A stretch of DNA of 64,000 nucleotides from Sphingobium algorifonticola (GTDB lineage Bacteria; Pseudomonadota; Alphaproteobacteria; Sphingomonadales; Sphingomonadaceae). The notes under the pieces were generated by a model. It did no database searches. It saw only the letters and a program-made list of their open reading frames with translations, and was not told the DNA's origin. Shown piece after piece: positions 25,157-34,081 of the stretch (the first letter of the stretch is position 1; each line of letters begins with the position of its first letter). The position numbers and the translations under genes are program-made. The stretch is from the NCBI RefSeq assembly GCF_004005485.1, contig NZ_RZUL01000001.1, positions 496,001 to 560,000 on the forward strand, in the 5' to 3' direction.

Positions 25157-25641
25157 GCTGTACCTCCGGTCACTTTCTGCTGCGCCAGCCAGTCCGCATG
25201 GCGCACATAATGGGCGGGATCGATGATGATGAACAGGCCGGTGGCGCGGGCCAGCACCGCATCGCTGGCGGCCAGGCGCAGCTCGCCCGTCGCCCGTACC
25301 TTGCGGCCGTCCAGGGCATCGATCCAAGCATGGCCGGTCAGCGCCTCGCCGACGGGTACGGGCAGGCGGAAATCGACCGACAGATTGGCCGTCACCACGC
25401 GGGCATGATATTCCATGACCGTCTGTCCCAGCACTTCGTCGAGTGCCGCGCACACCCAGCCGCCATGGGCAACCCCCGGCCCTCCTTCATAGGCGGCGGG
25501 GCACAGGATCGTGCTGCGCATATGTTGCGCAGCATCGTCGAATGCGAGCACCGACACCCCGAACTTGCAGGCGCCGCGCGGCACGCATTCGGTACACAGC
25601 CGGTCGCCGTCGCGTATGCGGGTTCGCCATGCTGCCTCCAC
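25153..25641 (-). CDS. PaaI-like hotdog thioesterase
   Basis: Encodes 162 residues from a GTG at 25641, with AGGAG nine bases upstream; no ATG opens the frame near the domain. The hotdog motif GGPGVAHGGWVCAALDEVLG and the RLPVPVGEALTG strand identify a PaaI/4HBT-type thioesterase. Four cysteines near the N-terminus (CTEC, GACKFG) could form a zinc site, as in some thioesterases of this group. It would hydrolyse dead-end CoA esters. It is divergent from the MaoC gene across an operator. Confidence 0.82.
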   Translation of the reverse strand: MEAAWRTRIRDGDRLCTECVPRGACKFGVSVLAFDDAAQHMRSTILCPAAYEGGPGVAHGGWVCAALDEVLGQTVMEYHARVVTANLSVDFRLPVPVGEALTGHAWIDALDGRKVRATGELRLAASDAVLARATGLFIIIDPAHYVRHADWLAQQKVTGGTA

Positions 25642-25696
25642 GCCGATACTCTCCTTATATGGAGCGCAGCATAAGAGGATTCTGCGCTCAGTAAAC

Positions 25697-25714
25697 AAGC
25701 AATTGTGATTGTTT
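25697..25714. promoter_or_regulatory. TetR-type operator, site B
   Basis: AAGCAATTGTGATTGTTT, 15 of 18 positions as in the consensus, centred between the divergent thioesterase (56 bp away) and MaoC (56 bp away) starts. Confidence 0.6.
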
Positions 25715-25769
25715 TTTGTGCGAGGGCTTGCCAAGGTCATCCTTCCCGACCGGAGCAGCCCGAACCGTC

Positions 25770-26261
25770 ATGGCCCATCAGCGCCCACCTCGAAAGTTCG
25801 AGGACCTTGTCATCGGCGAAAGCCGCCTGTCCGGGCCGCGAACGCTATCCCAGGATGATATCGTCGATTTCGCGCGTCGCTATGATCCGCAGTGGTTCCA
25901 CGTCGATCCGGACGCCGCGCGCGCATCGCATTTCGGCGAACTGATTGCCAGCGGCATTCAGGTGCTGGCCGTCTGGCGCATCCTCGATCATGAAATGAAC
26001 AGCGACATCGATTTCGTCTGCGGCGTCGGGTGGGATGAGGTGCGGATGAAAACGGCGGTGCGCGCGGGCGACACGCTGCGCGCGACATCGCGGATTGTGG
26101 ATTTGATCCCGTCGGACAGCGGAAAGCCGCGCGGCACCGCGATCACCGAATATCGCTTGCTGAACCAGCATGATGCGGTGGTCATATCCTTCCGCAGCAT
26201 CAACCTGGTCTACAGCCGCACGGCTTTCGCTTCAGAATCGGGCGGCGATACGCTCGGCTGA
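25770..26261 (+). CDS. MaoC-like enoyl-CoA hydratase
   Basis: A 163-residue single-hotdog protein. FEDLVIGESRLSGPRTLSQD leads into the catalytic segment DFARRYDPQWFHVDPDAARA then SHFGELIASG, with the Asp/His pair of R-hydratases (D-x4-H). It would hydrate a 2-enoyl-CoA. It is the only plus-strand gene from the site-B promoter. Its last 30 bp overlap the convergent end of the AzoR-like gene. The ATG at 25770 is chosen because the domain begins there; the ribosome site is weak. Confidence 0.88.
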   Translation: MAHQRPPRKFEDLVIGESRLSGPRTLSQDDIVDFARRYDPQWFHVDPDAARASHFGELIASGIQVLAVWRILDHEMNSDIDFVCGVGWDEVRMKTAVRAGDTLRATSRIVDLIPSDSGKPRGTAITEYRLLNQHDAVVISFRSINLVYSRTAFASESGGDTLG

Positions 26262-26870
26262 CGCCCCGCCCGCCGCCATCGCCGCCTCGACCGCTTCGGG
26301 CGCGCCGAAGGTCGGAGCGACGCGGATCGTCTCGACCGGATCGACGCCGATGAAACGGAGCCATGTCTCCAGATAGCGCAACTGGAAATCCAGCGCCGCC
26401 AGCGCGTCGTTGGCGTCCCCCGCCCCGCCGAAGTCCATCGCGCTCGCGGCGATCACCAGCGCCTTGCGACCATTGGCGAGGCCGGTCACATTGCCTTGCG
26501 CGTCATTCACGAACGTTATGCGCGGATGCGTCAGCACGTCGACATAATGTTTGAGGACATAGGGCACGCCGAAGTTCCACATGGGCGTCGAGATAACATA
26601 GGCGTCGAAGCTGAGGAAATGATCGACATGCCCCTGCACTTCGGCCCATTTTTCCGCAATGTCGGGCGTTTCGGTCCCGCCCATGATGCGCGCATAGCGG
26701 CCTTCGACCATACCGTCGGCCAGTGTCGGCAGCGCATGGCCAAACAGCTTGAGCGGCTCGACCACCAGAGCGGGGCGCATTGCCGCCAGCGCCGCGAGAA
26801 AATGATCGGCGACGGCGCGTGACCGTGATCGCGTGTCGCGGGGACTGGCGTCGATATGGAGCAGGCGCAT
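26232..26870 (-). CDS. AzoR-like FMN-dependent NADH:quinone/azo reductase
   Basis: A 212-residue flavodoxin-fold protein starting MRLLHIDASPRDTRSRSRAV. It has the FMN-binding STPMWNFGVPYVLKHYVD motif of AzoR and a TFVNDAQGNVTGL segment. Such enzymes reduce quinones and azo bonds by two electrons with NADH. It is the last gene of the receptor-PQQ-acyl-CoA dehydrogenase operon (8-bp gap to the dehydrogenase). In this context a quinone or quinone-methide intermediate is a possible substrate. Confidence 0.85.
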   Translation of the reverse strand: MRLLHIDASPRDTRSRSRAVADHFLAALAAMRPALVVEPLKLFGHALPTLADGMVEGRYARIMGGTETPDIAEKWAEVQGHVDHFLSFDAYVISTPMWNFGVPYVLKHYVDVLTHPRITFVNDAQGNVTGLANGRKALVIAASAMDFGGAGDANDALAALDFQLRYLETWLRFIGVDPVETIRVAPTFGAPEAVEAAMAAGGASAERIAARF

Positions 26871-26878
26871 CCTGACGC

Positions 26879-28042
26879 CTATCGCCGCTGGTCGAAGCGT
26901 CTGCCCACCATGGCCGCCGCGATGTTCGTCTTCTGAATGTCGATCGCGCCGCCCGCAATGCCCCAGCCCCAGGCATCGCGCAGCCGCCGTTCCATCGGAA
27001 AGTCACGGCTGTAGCCATAGGCACCCATAAGTTGCACGGCGTCGCCGGTCACTTCGCGCGCGATCGTGTTGGCAAAGCATTTGGCGACGGAACTGTCCTT
27101 GACCGACGGGATGCCGTCCTGCGCATTGGCGGCCGCGCGCCAGATGAGCAGACGGGCGGCATCGACCTTCATCTGCATTTCGGCGAGTTTCAGCTGTACC
27201 GCCTGAAACTCGATGATCGCCTTGCCGAACTGCTTGCGCTCCTGCACATAGGCGAGCACATCCTCCAGCGCGCCGGACGCCTGCGCCATGGACATGGTGG
27301 CGTTGCCGCAGCGTTCGAGGTCGAACGCCTCCATGAGTTTTTGAAAGCCGCCATTGGCAGGCACGACCAGATTGTCGAGCGGGACGGTGCAGTCGTCGAG
27401 CATCAGATCGGACGATGGGATGCCGCGAAACCCCATGAGATGCTCGTTCGGCCCGAAGCTGAGACCCGGCGTATCCTTCTCGACATAGACCGCGCCGATC
27501 CCCTTCGCGCCGGGCGCATCGGAGAGGCGGCAATAGATCACATAGCCGTCGGCATGGCCGCCGCCCGAGCACCAGCGTTTGGTGCCATTGAGCACGATCC
27601 GGTCACCATCGATCACGCCACGCGTCGTCAGGTCCGTCAATGCGCTGCCGGCATCGGGCTCGGACATCGACACCGCGACCACCAGATCCCCGGAACAGAC
27701 CGCAGGCACAACCCGCTCCTTGAGCGATGGCGATCCGAACAGCTCGATCGCCCGCACCGGGCCGACGCAGGATTCGAAAATGGGGAAAGCGATGGCCGAG
27801 GAAATCTTGGCGAACTCCTCCAGCACGATCAGCGCCTCCAGATTGCCCATGCCGAGGCCGCCCAGAGACTGCGGTACGTTGATGCCCAGGAACCCCATGT
27901 CCGCATAGCGTTTGATGAGATCGTGCCCGGGCGGGACATTGTCCGCCTCCAGCCGGGCGGCGATCGCGGGCAGTTCCGCCTGTGCAAAGGCGCGCGCAGC
28001 TTCCTGCAACTGGCGCTGGTCGTCCGTCAGTCCGAAATCCAT
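26879..28042 (-). CDS. Acyl-CoA dehydrogenase
   Basis: A 387-residue flavoprotein with the three acyl-CoA dehydrogenase domains: helical N-domain (DFGLTDDQRQLQEAARAFAQ), the mid FAD-binding segment AVSMSEPDAGSALTDLTTRG then GTKRWCSGGGHADGYV, and the C-domain (LEDVLAYVQERKQFGKAIIE, LMGAYGYSRDFPMERRLRDA). It introduces a 2,3 double bond into an acyl-CoA and passes electrons to ETF. It lies 15 bp after the PQQ-dehydrogenase gene in one operon. Confidence 0.94.
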   Translation of the reverse strand: MDFGLTDDQRQLQEAARAFAQAELPAIAARLEADNVPPGHDLIKRYADMGFLGINVPQSLGGLGMGNLEALIVLEEFAKISSAIAFPIFESCVGPVRAIELFGSPSLKERVVPAVCSGDLVVAVSMSEPDAGSALTDLTTRGVIDGDRIVLNGTKRWCSGGGHADGYVIYCRLSDAPGAKGIGAVYVEKDTPGLSFGPNEHLMGFRGIPSSDLMLDDCTVPLDNLVVPANGGFQKLMEAFDLERCGNATMSMAQASGALEDVLAYVQERKQFGKAIIEFQAVQLKLAEMQMKVDAARLLIWRAAANAQDGIPSVKDSSVAKCFANTIAREVTGDAVQLMGAYGYSRDFPMERRLRDAWGWGIAGGAIDIQKTNIAAAMVGRRFDQRR

Positions 28043-28057
28043 AGCTATCCTGTTCCG

Positions 28058-29983
28058 TTAAGGGGCTGCGAACACCAGCAGCAGATTGCCGGGCATGTGA
28101 TAATAGAGGCCATAGCCGCTGTTGACCACGACATGACGGTTGTAGATCGCGGCACCCGGCCCGCTCATGCCGCCGCCGCTGGCCGTGACGCCGGTGGTGG
28201 TGCGGACAGGCTGGCGCGTGTCGTAGGACCAGAGCACATGGCCGTCCTTCCCGTCATATACCCGCAAGCGCCCGTCGAGATGCCCGGCGATCACGCCACC
28301 CGGCAGCGCCGTGGCCGCCGCCGATATGCCGGGATCGCAATATTGCGCGCCGCCGCAGATATTGTCGGCCTTGTTGCGCCAGAGGATCGCGCCGGTCGCC
28401 GCGTCGACCGCATGGATGCCCGCGCCGTTCTGCGCCTTGTCATACATGCGCCCGTCGCGGGTATCGGCCATGTCGACGATCGGCACGTAGATGGTCGATC
28501 CCTCCGCCGCCATGCCGAAATGTACCCCGCCCTGCGTACCGCCATGGCCGAGGCGCTGGCTCCAGACTTTCTGACCACTGTCGGGATCGACACCATAAGC
28601 GATGCCGGACTTCTGGCCGAGCACAAGCATCTGCTTGCCGTCGGCGATATCGACCAGCACGGGCGATGCCGAGAGATCAACATCCGGCCCGTTTTCCTTC
28701 GGGCAGGTGCCGTTGCCGACCATGCAGCCGACATTCCAGGCGTCATTCGCCGTGAATTGTATCTGCCACAGCTTCTTGCCGCTGGCGGCATCGACGGCAA
28801 ACACTGCATCGCTGTTGCCATCGGCAGGCGACGAGTAATTTTCCCCCGATCCGAAATAGAGCCGGTTGCGCTTCGCGTCATAGGTCGGGCTACCCCAGAC
28901 CGGCGCGCCGGAGGGTCCGAACATCGGCGTCCCGCTGTCGTTCTTGCCCTGCGGCGACGGGGCGTCGGGAATGGTGTAGGTTTTCCAGCGGACGGCTCCG
29001 CTCGCGGGATCGAGCGCCGCGACCGCGCCGCGGAACGAGCAGCAGGGATAGGCCGGGTCCGCTGCCGAAGTCACTTCGAGCGAGGACACCGGCACGAACA
29101 GCATGCCGCCCCCCAGTGCCGGTGATCCGGTGATCGTCGCGTTGGGATGATCGTCCAGCTTCGTCTGCCACAGCGGCTTGCCGGTCATCGCATCGACCGC
29201 ATAAGCGCGGCCCAGCACGTCGCCGAAATGCAGGCGCTTCGTAACGGGATCGGCAACGATCGCCGTGCGGATTTCGGCGCTGGCGCGGTAGGTCCATTTT
29301 GCGCAACCCGTATCGAGATCGAACGCATAGACGGTGCCGTTCTGGCTGCCGACGAACACCGTGTTCCAGCCGATCGCCGGTTGCGATCGCGCGCGCACGG
29401 CAGCAGGATAGGCAAAGGCCCATTTCAATGTGAGCTTCGGCGCGTCGGCGGCGGACAGCCCGCCGACGGACGCAGGCACGAAGCGGCGGTTGTCATGCCC
29501 CCAGCCGACGGCAGCCGGCGGCGCGCCCGTAAATTGCAACGCCGCGCCGGTGCAGCGGGCGGGCGGCGCAGGCGGCTTGTAGTCCGCCAGCTTGGTGCGC
29601 GTCAGATATTCGGCGATCTCTACCTGCTGCGCAGGTTTCAGATGGGCGGCCTGCTGGCTCATGATGCCGCCCTGCATCGCGCCCAGGATCGCATCGGGCG
29701 CCATCATCTCCAGCCAGACGACCGCCGGTGCCTTGGGCACGCCGCCCATATGGCATCCGGCACAATTTTCGTTGAACAGCGCCTTGCCCGGATGGGTATC
29801 GGGATCGATCGCCTCGCCTGTGCGGGCGACCAGTTCGTCGGTCGATTTCATGCGGCTGGATTGCGCTTCCGCTGTTTCCGCCTGCTGACTTGCGGCCTGC
29901 CGATCCTGCGCCACCCCGATCGAGGCGGCGCAGACGGCCAAGGCGCCTATCAGTGGCCAGCGATAGCGCAATCCCTGCCCCAT
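28058..29983 (-). CDS. Cytochrome c-PQQ dehydrogenase, polyvinyl-alcohol-dehydrogenase type
   Basis: A 641-residue protein with a signal sequence (about residues 1-26, ending SIGVAQ), an N-terminal cytochrome c domain (Cys74-AG-Cys77-His78) and a C-terminal PQQ beta-propeller with blades such as GCAKWTYRA, GKPLWQTKL, GAVRWKTYT, GKKLWQIQF and GAILWRNK. The haem-first, propeller-second order is that of polyvinyl alcohol dehydrogenase, unlike quinohaemoprotein alcohol dehydrogenases, where haem comes last. It would oxidise a (secondary) alcohol in the periplasm and feed electrons to the respiratory chain. Its ATG overlaps the receptor stop (ATGA), so import and first oxidation are tied together. 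Confidence 0.88.
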   Translation of the reverse strand: MGQGLRYRWPLIGALAVCAASIGVAQDRQAASQQAETAEAQSSRMKSTDELVARTGEAIDPDTHPGKALFNENCAGCHMGGVPKAPAVVWLEMMAPDAILGAMQGGIMSQQAAHLKPAQQVEIAEYLTRTKLADYKPPAPPARCTGAALQFTGAPPAAVGWGHDNRRFVPASVGGLSAADAPKLTLKWAFAYPAAVRARSQPAIGWNTVFVGSQNGTVYAFDLDTGCAKWTYRASAEIRTAIVADPVTKRLHFGDVLGRAYAVDAMTGKPLWQTKLDDHPNATITGSPALGGGMLFVPVSSLEVTSAADPAYPCCSFRGAVAALDPASGAVRWKTYTIPDAPSPQGKNDSGTPMFGPSGAPVWGSPTYDAKRNRLYFGSGENYSSPADGNSDAVFAVDAASGKKLWQIQFTANDAWNVGCMVGNGTCPKENGPDVDLSASPVLVDIADGKQMLVLGQKSGIAYGVDPDSGQKVWSQRLGHGGTQGGVHFGMAAEGSTIYVPIVDMADTRDGRMYDKAQNGAGIHAVDAATGAILWRNKADNICGGAQYCDPGISAAATALPGGVIAGHLDGRLRVYDGKDGHVLWSYDTRQPVRTTTGVTASGGGMSGPGAAIYNRHVVVNSGYGLYYHMPGNLLLVFAAP

Positions 29984-32463
29984 CAGCGGATACCGCCGAA
30001 GCTGACACCCAGTTCCAGCCCGTAATAGCGCGGCAGGCCATATTGGCTGTTCGACCACAGCCCGCCGACAACCTGCGATGCCGTGCGGTAGCGTTCGTCG
30101 GTCAGGTTGCGACCCACGGCACGGACATAATATTTGTCCTCCGCTTCGGCGAGCGTGATCGACGCATTCACCAGGGTCCGCGCATTGAGATAGGTGTTCT
30201 CGTCGGGACTGGTGATCGACTGCGTGAACAGGTTGCGCGCCGTGTAGTTCACATTGCCGTTGAACAGCAGCTTGTGGCTACCCATCGGCACTTCATAGCT
30301 CGCATCGATGGTCCACTGCCATTTGGGCAGGCGGTCGAGCGGTGCGCTCGACAAGTCATAGCCCGCCGGGATGGGCGTTACATATTCGTTGTACTTGCCC
30401 TTCTGATAGCCAAGGACGCCACGCAGGGTGAAATTGTCGACCGGGATCAGGGTCGCTTCCATTTCGATGCCCTTCACATTGGCCGATGCCGCGTTGAAGA
30501 AGCGCGTTACCTGGTTCTGCTGACCACCGACGGTGATCGGCACCACGATCTGCTTTTGCAGGTTGGAATAATCGACGTAGAAGCCGGTGAGGTTGAACCG
30601 CAGGCGGTTGTTGAGCGCCGAAGTCTTGACACCGACTTCATAGCTGTCGGCCTTTTCCGGCGCGGTGGCCGATGCCGCCGCCGCGAACGCCGCATTGTCG
30701 TCGCTGCCGTCGGCATTCACGAACGGATGGAATCCGCCGATCTGGTCGTTGAAGCCGCCGCCCTTGAACCCGCGCGAATAGGTTGCATAAGCGAAAACGT
30801 CGTCGGTCGCCTGCCAGCCCAGGCTCGCACGCCATGTCGGCTCGTTCGCCCGCGCCTTCACCTGGATCACACCGGCCGGAAAATCGAACACATTGGCGTC
30901 GATCGTGTTGTTCACCCGCAGTGTCGGATCGAACCCGCCGTTCAGCTGCTGCTGGAACACCTGCTGCCGCCCGAACCATGTCTTGCGTTCCCAGGTGTAG
31001 CGGCCGCCGCCGGTCAGTGTCAGCGTCGGCGTGATCTTCAGCGTGCCCTCCAGGAACACGGCGGTCGAGCGTGCCTTCTGCGCGTTGCACAGAATATAGG
31101 GATTCTGGTTCCACGGGCCGAAGGGCAGGCCGCCGCTGGCAAGATCAAGGAAGCCCAGAAGCTGCGACACGCAGAAGCTGGTCCGGTCATTCTGGTGGAA
31201 GGCACCGGTCACGAAGTCGAAGCTGCCGCCCAGATCAGAGGCGAAGCGCACTTCCTGCTGCCAGGTACGGCGATCGTCGGACCGGTTGGCGTCGAACAGC
31301 GAAAGCACCTCGCCATCGGCGGCGACCGGGGCCTGGCCGGTATAGGTGTTGGGCAGGCGCGACTTCTGCTTGCGCCAGCCGGATACCGACGTGAAGGTGC
31401 CCGGCCCGACGTCGATGTTGACGTTGAGATACACGCCGTCGACGTTGATGCGCTGGCCATTGCCCATCTTGATCAGATTGTCCTGCCGGTTGGTGATCCC
31501 GGCATTGTCGAGCGGATCGCTGCCTGCGCCGGTGGCCGCGCCGACATTCAGCGTATCGAACAGGAAGGCGGGGCTGTTGGGCGTTTCGTTGACCGTGGGG
31601 ATGCTGTCAGAACGGTCGCGCAGATGCTCATATTGCAGCAGCGCATCGATGCCCGATGTCGGTTCCCACAACAGCTTGACGCGCGCGTTCCAGACATCCG
31701 TGCCACCCAGCGCGCGGCCGTCGCCACAGCCCTGCCGCCCGGCAAACTTGGATGGCGCGAAGGCCACGACCGGCCCATAGCAGGCGCCGTTGCGATAATA
31801 GCCGTCGGACTTCTGCATGCCGATCACGCCACGGAACGCCAGCGTATCGCCGATCGGCACGTTGACCGCGCCGCGCGCTTCATAGGTGCCATAGCGCCCG
31901 GCGACGATCTGTCCCTTGACGCCCAGCTTGCCCAGCTCCGGGCGTTGGGTCCGCACCGTCACCGCACCGCCGGTCGTGTTCTTGCCGAACAAGGTGCCCT
32001 GCGGTCCGCGCAGCACTTCGACCTGCGCCACGTCGAACGTATCGAGCAATTGCGTCTGGACGCTCGGAACCACGAAGTCATCGACCAGCACGGCTACCGG
32101 CGGTTCGAAATAGACGATGATCGTGTTCTGGCCGACCCCGCGGATCGAGAAGGAGGCCGCATTGAAGCCGGTAATCGTGGCCGCCGAGAAATTGGGCACG
32201 AACACCGAAAGATCGCCGATGTTGCGCGGCGAGGATTGTTCGATCAGCGAACTGTCGACCACCGAAACGGCAATCGGCGTCGTTTGCAGGTCGGTATCGC
32301 GACGGGTGGCGGTCACGATGATGTCCGCGATGCCGCCCGCGCTTTCCTGCGGTGCGGCGGCGGACGCATCCACGGCCGCGGCATCCTGCGCCAGCGCGGG
32401 AACGGCGGCACTGGCCATCGTCGCAAAGATCGACACGGCCCCAAGCAATTTCGCTACAGACAT
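29983..32463 (-). CDS. TonB-dependent receptor of the catabolic island
   Basis: Encodes 826 residues from the ATG at 32463, with AGGAGG five bases upstream; the frame is open to 32586 without a signal. Signal peptide MSVAKLLGAVSIFATMASAA then VPALAQ; a TonB-box region DIIVTATRR; plug motif VEVLRGPQGTLFGKNTTGGA; barrel ending LELGVSFGGIR. It is the outer-membrane gate for the island's substrate, translationally coupled to the PQQ dehydrogenase. Confidence 0.94.
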   Translation of the reverse strand: MSVAKLLGAVSIFATMASAAVPALAQDAAAVDASAAAPQESAGGIADIIVTATRRDTDLQTTPIAVSVVDSSLIEQSSPRNIGDLSVFVPNFSAATITGFNAASFSIRGVGQNTIIVYFEPPVAVLVDDFVVPSVQTQLLDTFDVAQVEVLRGPQGTLFGKNTTGGAVTVRTQRPELGKLGVKGQIVAGRYGTYEARGAVNVPIGDTLAFRGVIGMQKSDGYYRNGACYGPVVAFAPSKFAGRQGCGDGRALGGTDVWNARVKLLWEPTSGIDALLQYEHLRDRSDSIPTVNETPNSPAFLFDTLNVGAATGAGSDPLDNAGITNRQDNLIKMGNGQRINVDGVYLNVNIDVGPGTFTSVSGWRKQKSRLPNTYTGQAPVAADGEVLSLFDANRSDDRRTWQQEVRFASDLGGSFDFVTGAFHQNDRTSFCVSQLLGFLDLASGGLPFGPWNQNPYILCNAQKARSTAVFLEGTLKITPTLTLTGGGRYTWERKTWFGRQQVFQQQLNGGFDPTLRVNNTIDANVFDFPAGVIQVKARANEPTWRASLGWQATDDVFAYATYSRGFKGGGFNDQIGGFHPFVNADGSDDNAAFAAAASATAPEKADSYEVGVKTSALNNRLRFNLTGFYVDYSNLQKQIVVPITVGGQQNQVTRFFNAASANVKGIEMEATLIPVDNFTLRGVLGYQKGKYNEYVTPIPAGYDLSSAPLDRLPKWQWTIDASYEVPMGSHKLLFNGNVNYTARNLFTQSITSPDENTYLNARTLVNASITLAEAEDKYYVRAVGRNLTDERYRTASQVVGGLWSNSQYGLPRYYGLELGVSFGGIR

Positions 32464-32513
32464 AAACCCCTCCTGTATTGCACCCGCACTTTCCGTCGGG
32501 CGCTTGTCGTGTT

Positions 32514-32551
32514 TTTCAACGGTCGTCTTTTCAACGGGCGTCATTTCAACG
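32514..32551. repeat. Three 15-bp-spaced direct repeats (TTTCAACG)
   Basis: TTTCAACG occurs at 32514, 32529 and 32544, and the two full units TTTCAACGGTCGTCT and TTTCAACGGGCGTCA differ at only two positions. They lie between the receptor start and operator C. They may bind a second regulator or be a simple duplication. Confidence 0.5.
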
Positions 32552-32580
32552 CCGCAATGTCTGCCACAGGGAAAAACAAC

Positions 32581-32598
32581 AATCAATCATGTTTGTTT
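32581..32598. promoter_or_regulatory. TetR-type operator, site C
   Basis: AATCAATCATGTTTGTTT, 16 of 18 positions as in the consensus, in the 250-bp divergent region between the TonB receptor (118 bp) and Rieske oxygenase 1 (115 bp). Confidence 0.7.
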
Positions 32599-32713
32599 TT
32601 TTCTCTTTTGATGTAGAGTGCATGCAACAGGTCGGCGATTCAGGCATGATTCACCGGCCAAAAGACGGTCGGCAAACCGGATCCGGCCACGACACTGAGA
32701 CGAGGATGCGCTG

Positions 32714-34081
32714 ATGAACTTCGATTTCCGCAACTGGCCCATTCATGTCGGGACGCCCCATCCCTTCAACGCGGAAGTCCCCCGCCCCGACAACGGCACC
32801 GCGCGGCTGGGGCCGGAACGCTATTACGACCGTGGCTGGGCGCAGGCGGAGTGGGACCGGGTGTTCAGCAAGACTTGGCTGCTTGCGGGCGTCGTCAGCG
32901 ACGTGCCGGAGGATGGCGACTATCTGCGCTTCGACATCGGCACCGAATCCTTCATCATCGTGCGCGACGCGGACATGACGCTGAAGGCGCATTACAACGT
33001 TTGCCCCCATCGCGGCAGCCAGATCGCCCTCGACCATTTCGGGTCGGTCAGCCAGTTCGTCTGCCCCTTCCACAGCTGGCGGTTCAACCTGGATGGCAGC
33101 AATGCGAAGGTGACGGACAAGGAGACGTTCCATCCCGACGTTCTGTGCCACGGCACTGATCTCACTTCGGTGCGATGCGAGGAAGCGGCCGGTCTCATCT
33201 TCATCACCATGAACCCGGATGCACCGCCGCTGGCCGACTATCTGGGCATCGTCGCCGATCATCTGGCGCTCTACGACATCGGCAGCATGAACGTCGTCCA
33301 GCACAAACGGTCGGACTGGGCGGCCAACTGGAAAGGCGGGGTAGACGCCTTTTACGAAATCTATCATCTCCACAGCGTCCATCCGCAGACGCAGGGCGTG
33401 ATGGACGACCGCACGCAGATCGACCTGTATCCCAACGGCCTCAGCCGCCAGTTCGTGCCCTTCGCGCAACCCAGTCCGCGCTTCCCGGATCAGACATCGG
33501 TCAACGAAGGCATCAAGATGATGATGCGCGACGCCGGGCTTGACCCCGACAGCTTCACCGGCACCGCGCAGGAAAGCCGCGCCGCGATCCAGCAGGCCAA
33601 GCGTGCCCGCTCCGCGCAGTATAATCTTGGCTATGATCGGTTCAGCGATACCCAGCTTTCCGATTCGACGATCTACGGCATTTTCCCGAATCTGCAGATC
33701 GGCTGTCATCCCGAAGCGGTGTTCATCCACCGCTTCCTGCCGCACCCCACCGATCCCGAACAGTTCACTTACGACACGATGATCCTGTTCAAGCATGAGG
33801 ACATTCCCGGCTATGGCGCGCCGGCCTGGATGGGCCTAGCCGAAGGGACGGACACGACCGGCCGTACCCGCCCCGAAATCGTGCATGTGCCGCTGGGCGT
33901 GCCGCCGCAGCTTGGCGAAGTGCTCGATCAGGACAGCGAATTGCTGCCGGTGGTGCAGAAGGGCGCGCGCTCGCGCGGGTTCCGCGGCCCGTTGTGGAGC
34001 GAACAGGAAGCCCGCCTGCGCCATTTCCATGTCGAGCTGGACCGGTATATGGCCGCTGGCAATGACGCGGGAGCCGCCTGA
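32714..34081 (+). CDS. Rieske non-haem iron oxygenase alpha subunit 1
   Basis: A 455-residue ring-hydroxylating-type oxygenase. The Rieske [2Fe-2S] ligands are Cys97-x-His99 and Cys117-x2-His120. The mononuclear iron site is DAFYEIYHLHSVHP, with Asp211 bridging and His218/His223 as ligands. It would hydroxylate, dihydroxylate or O-demethylate its substrate using electrons from a ferredoxin/reductase that is not encoded nearby. The ATG has GAGG about seven bases upstream. It heads a tightly overlapped four-gene unit. Confidence 0.92.
   Translation: MNFDFRNWPIHVGTPHPFNAEVPRPDNGTARLGPERYYDRGWAQAEWDRVFSKTWLLAGVVSDVPEDGDYLRFDIGTESFIIVRDADMTLKAHYNVCPHRGSQIALDHFGSVSQFVCPFHSWRFNLDGSNAKVTDKETFHPDVLCHGTDLTSVRCEEAAGLIFITMNPDAPPLADYLGIVADHLALYDIGSMNVVQHKRSDWAANWKGGVDAFYEIYHLHSVHPQTQGVMDDRTQIDLYPNGLSRQFVPFAQPSPRFPDQTSVNEGIKMMMRDAGLDPDSFTGTAQESRAAIQQAKRARSAQYNLGYDRFSDTQLSDSTIYGIFPNLQIGCHPEAVFIHRFLPHPTDPEQFTYDTMILFKHEDIPGYGAPAWMGLAEGTDTTGRTRPEIVHVPLGVPPQLGEVLDQDSELLPVVQKGARSRGFRGPLWSEQEARLRHFHVELDRYMAAGNDAGAA

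Noticed and set aside
28058..32463. Polyvinyl alcohol degradation operon
   Set aside because: The dehydrogenase is of that type, but there is no oxidised-PVA hydrolase or separate cytochrome c gene, and the regulon is full of CoA and Rieske enzymes.
29890..32616. A 908-codon open frame on the plus strand opposite the TonB receptor
   Set aside because: It is the antisense shadow of a GC-rich gene: Arg/Gly/His-rich translation, no domain, no ribosome site. Similar long antisense frames at 2985-4754, 4830-6863, 12861-14066 and 16278-18140 were dropped for the same reason.
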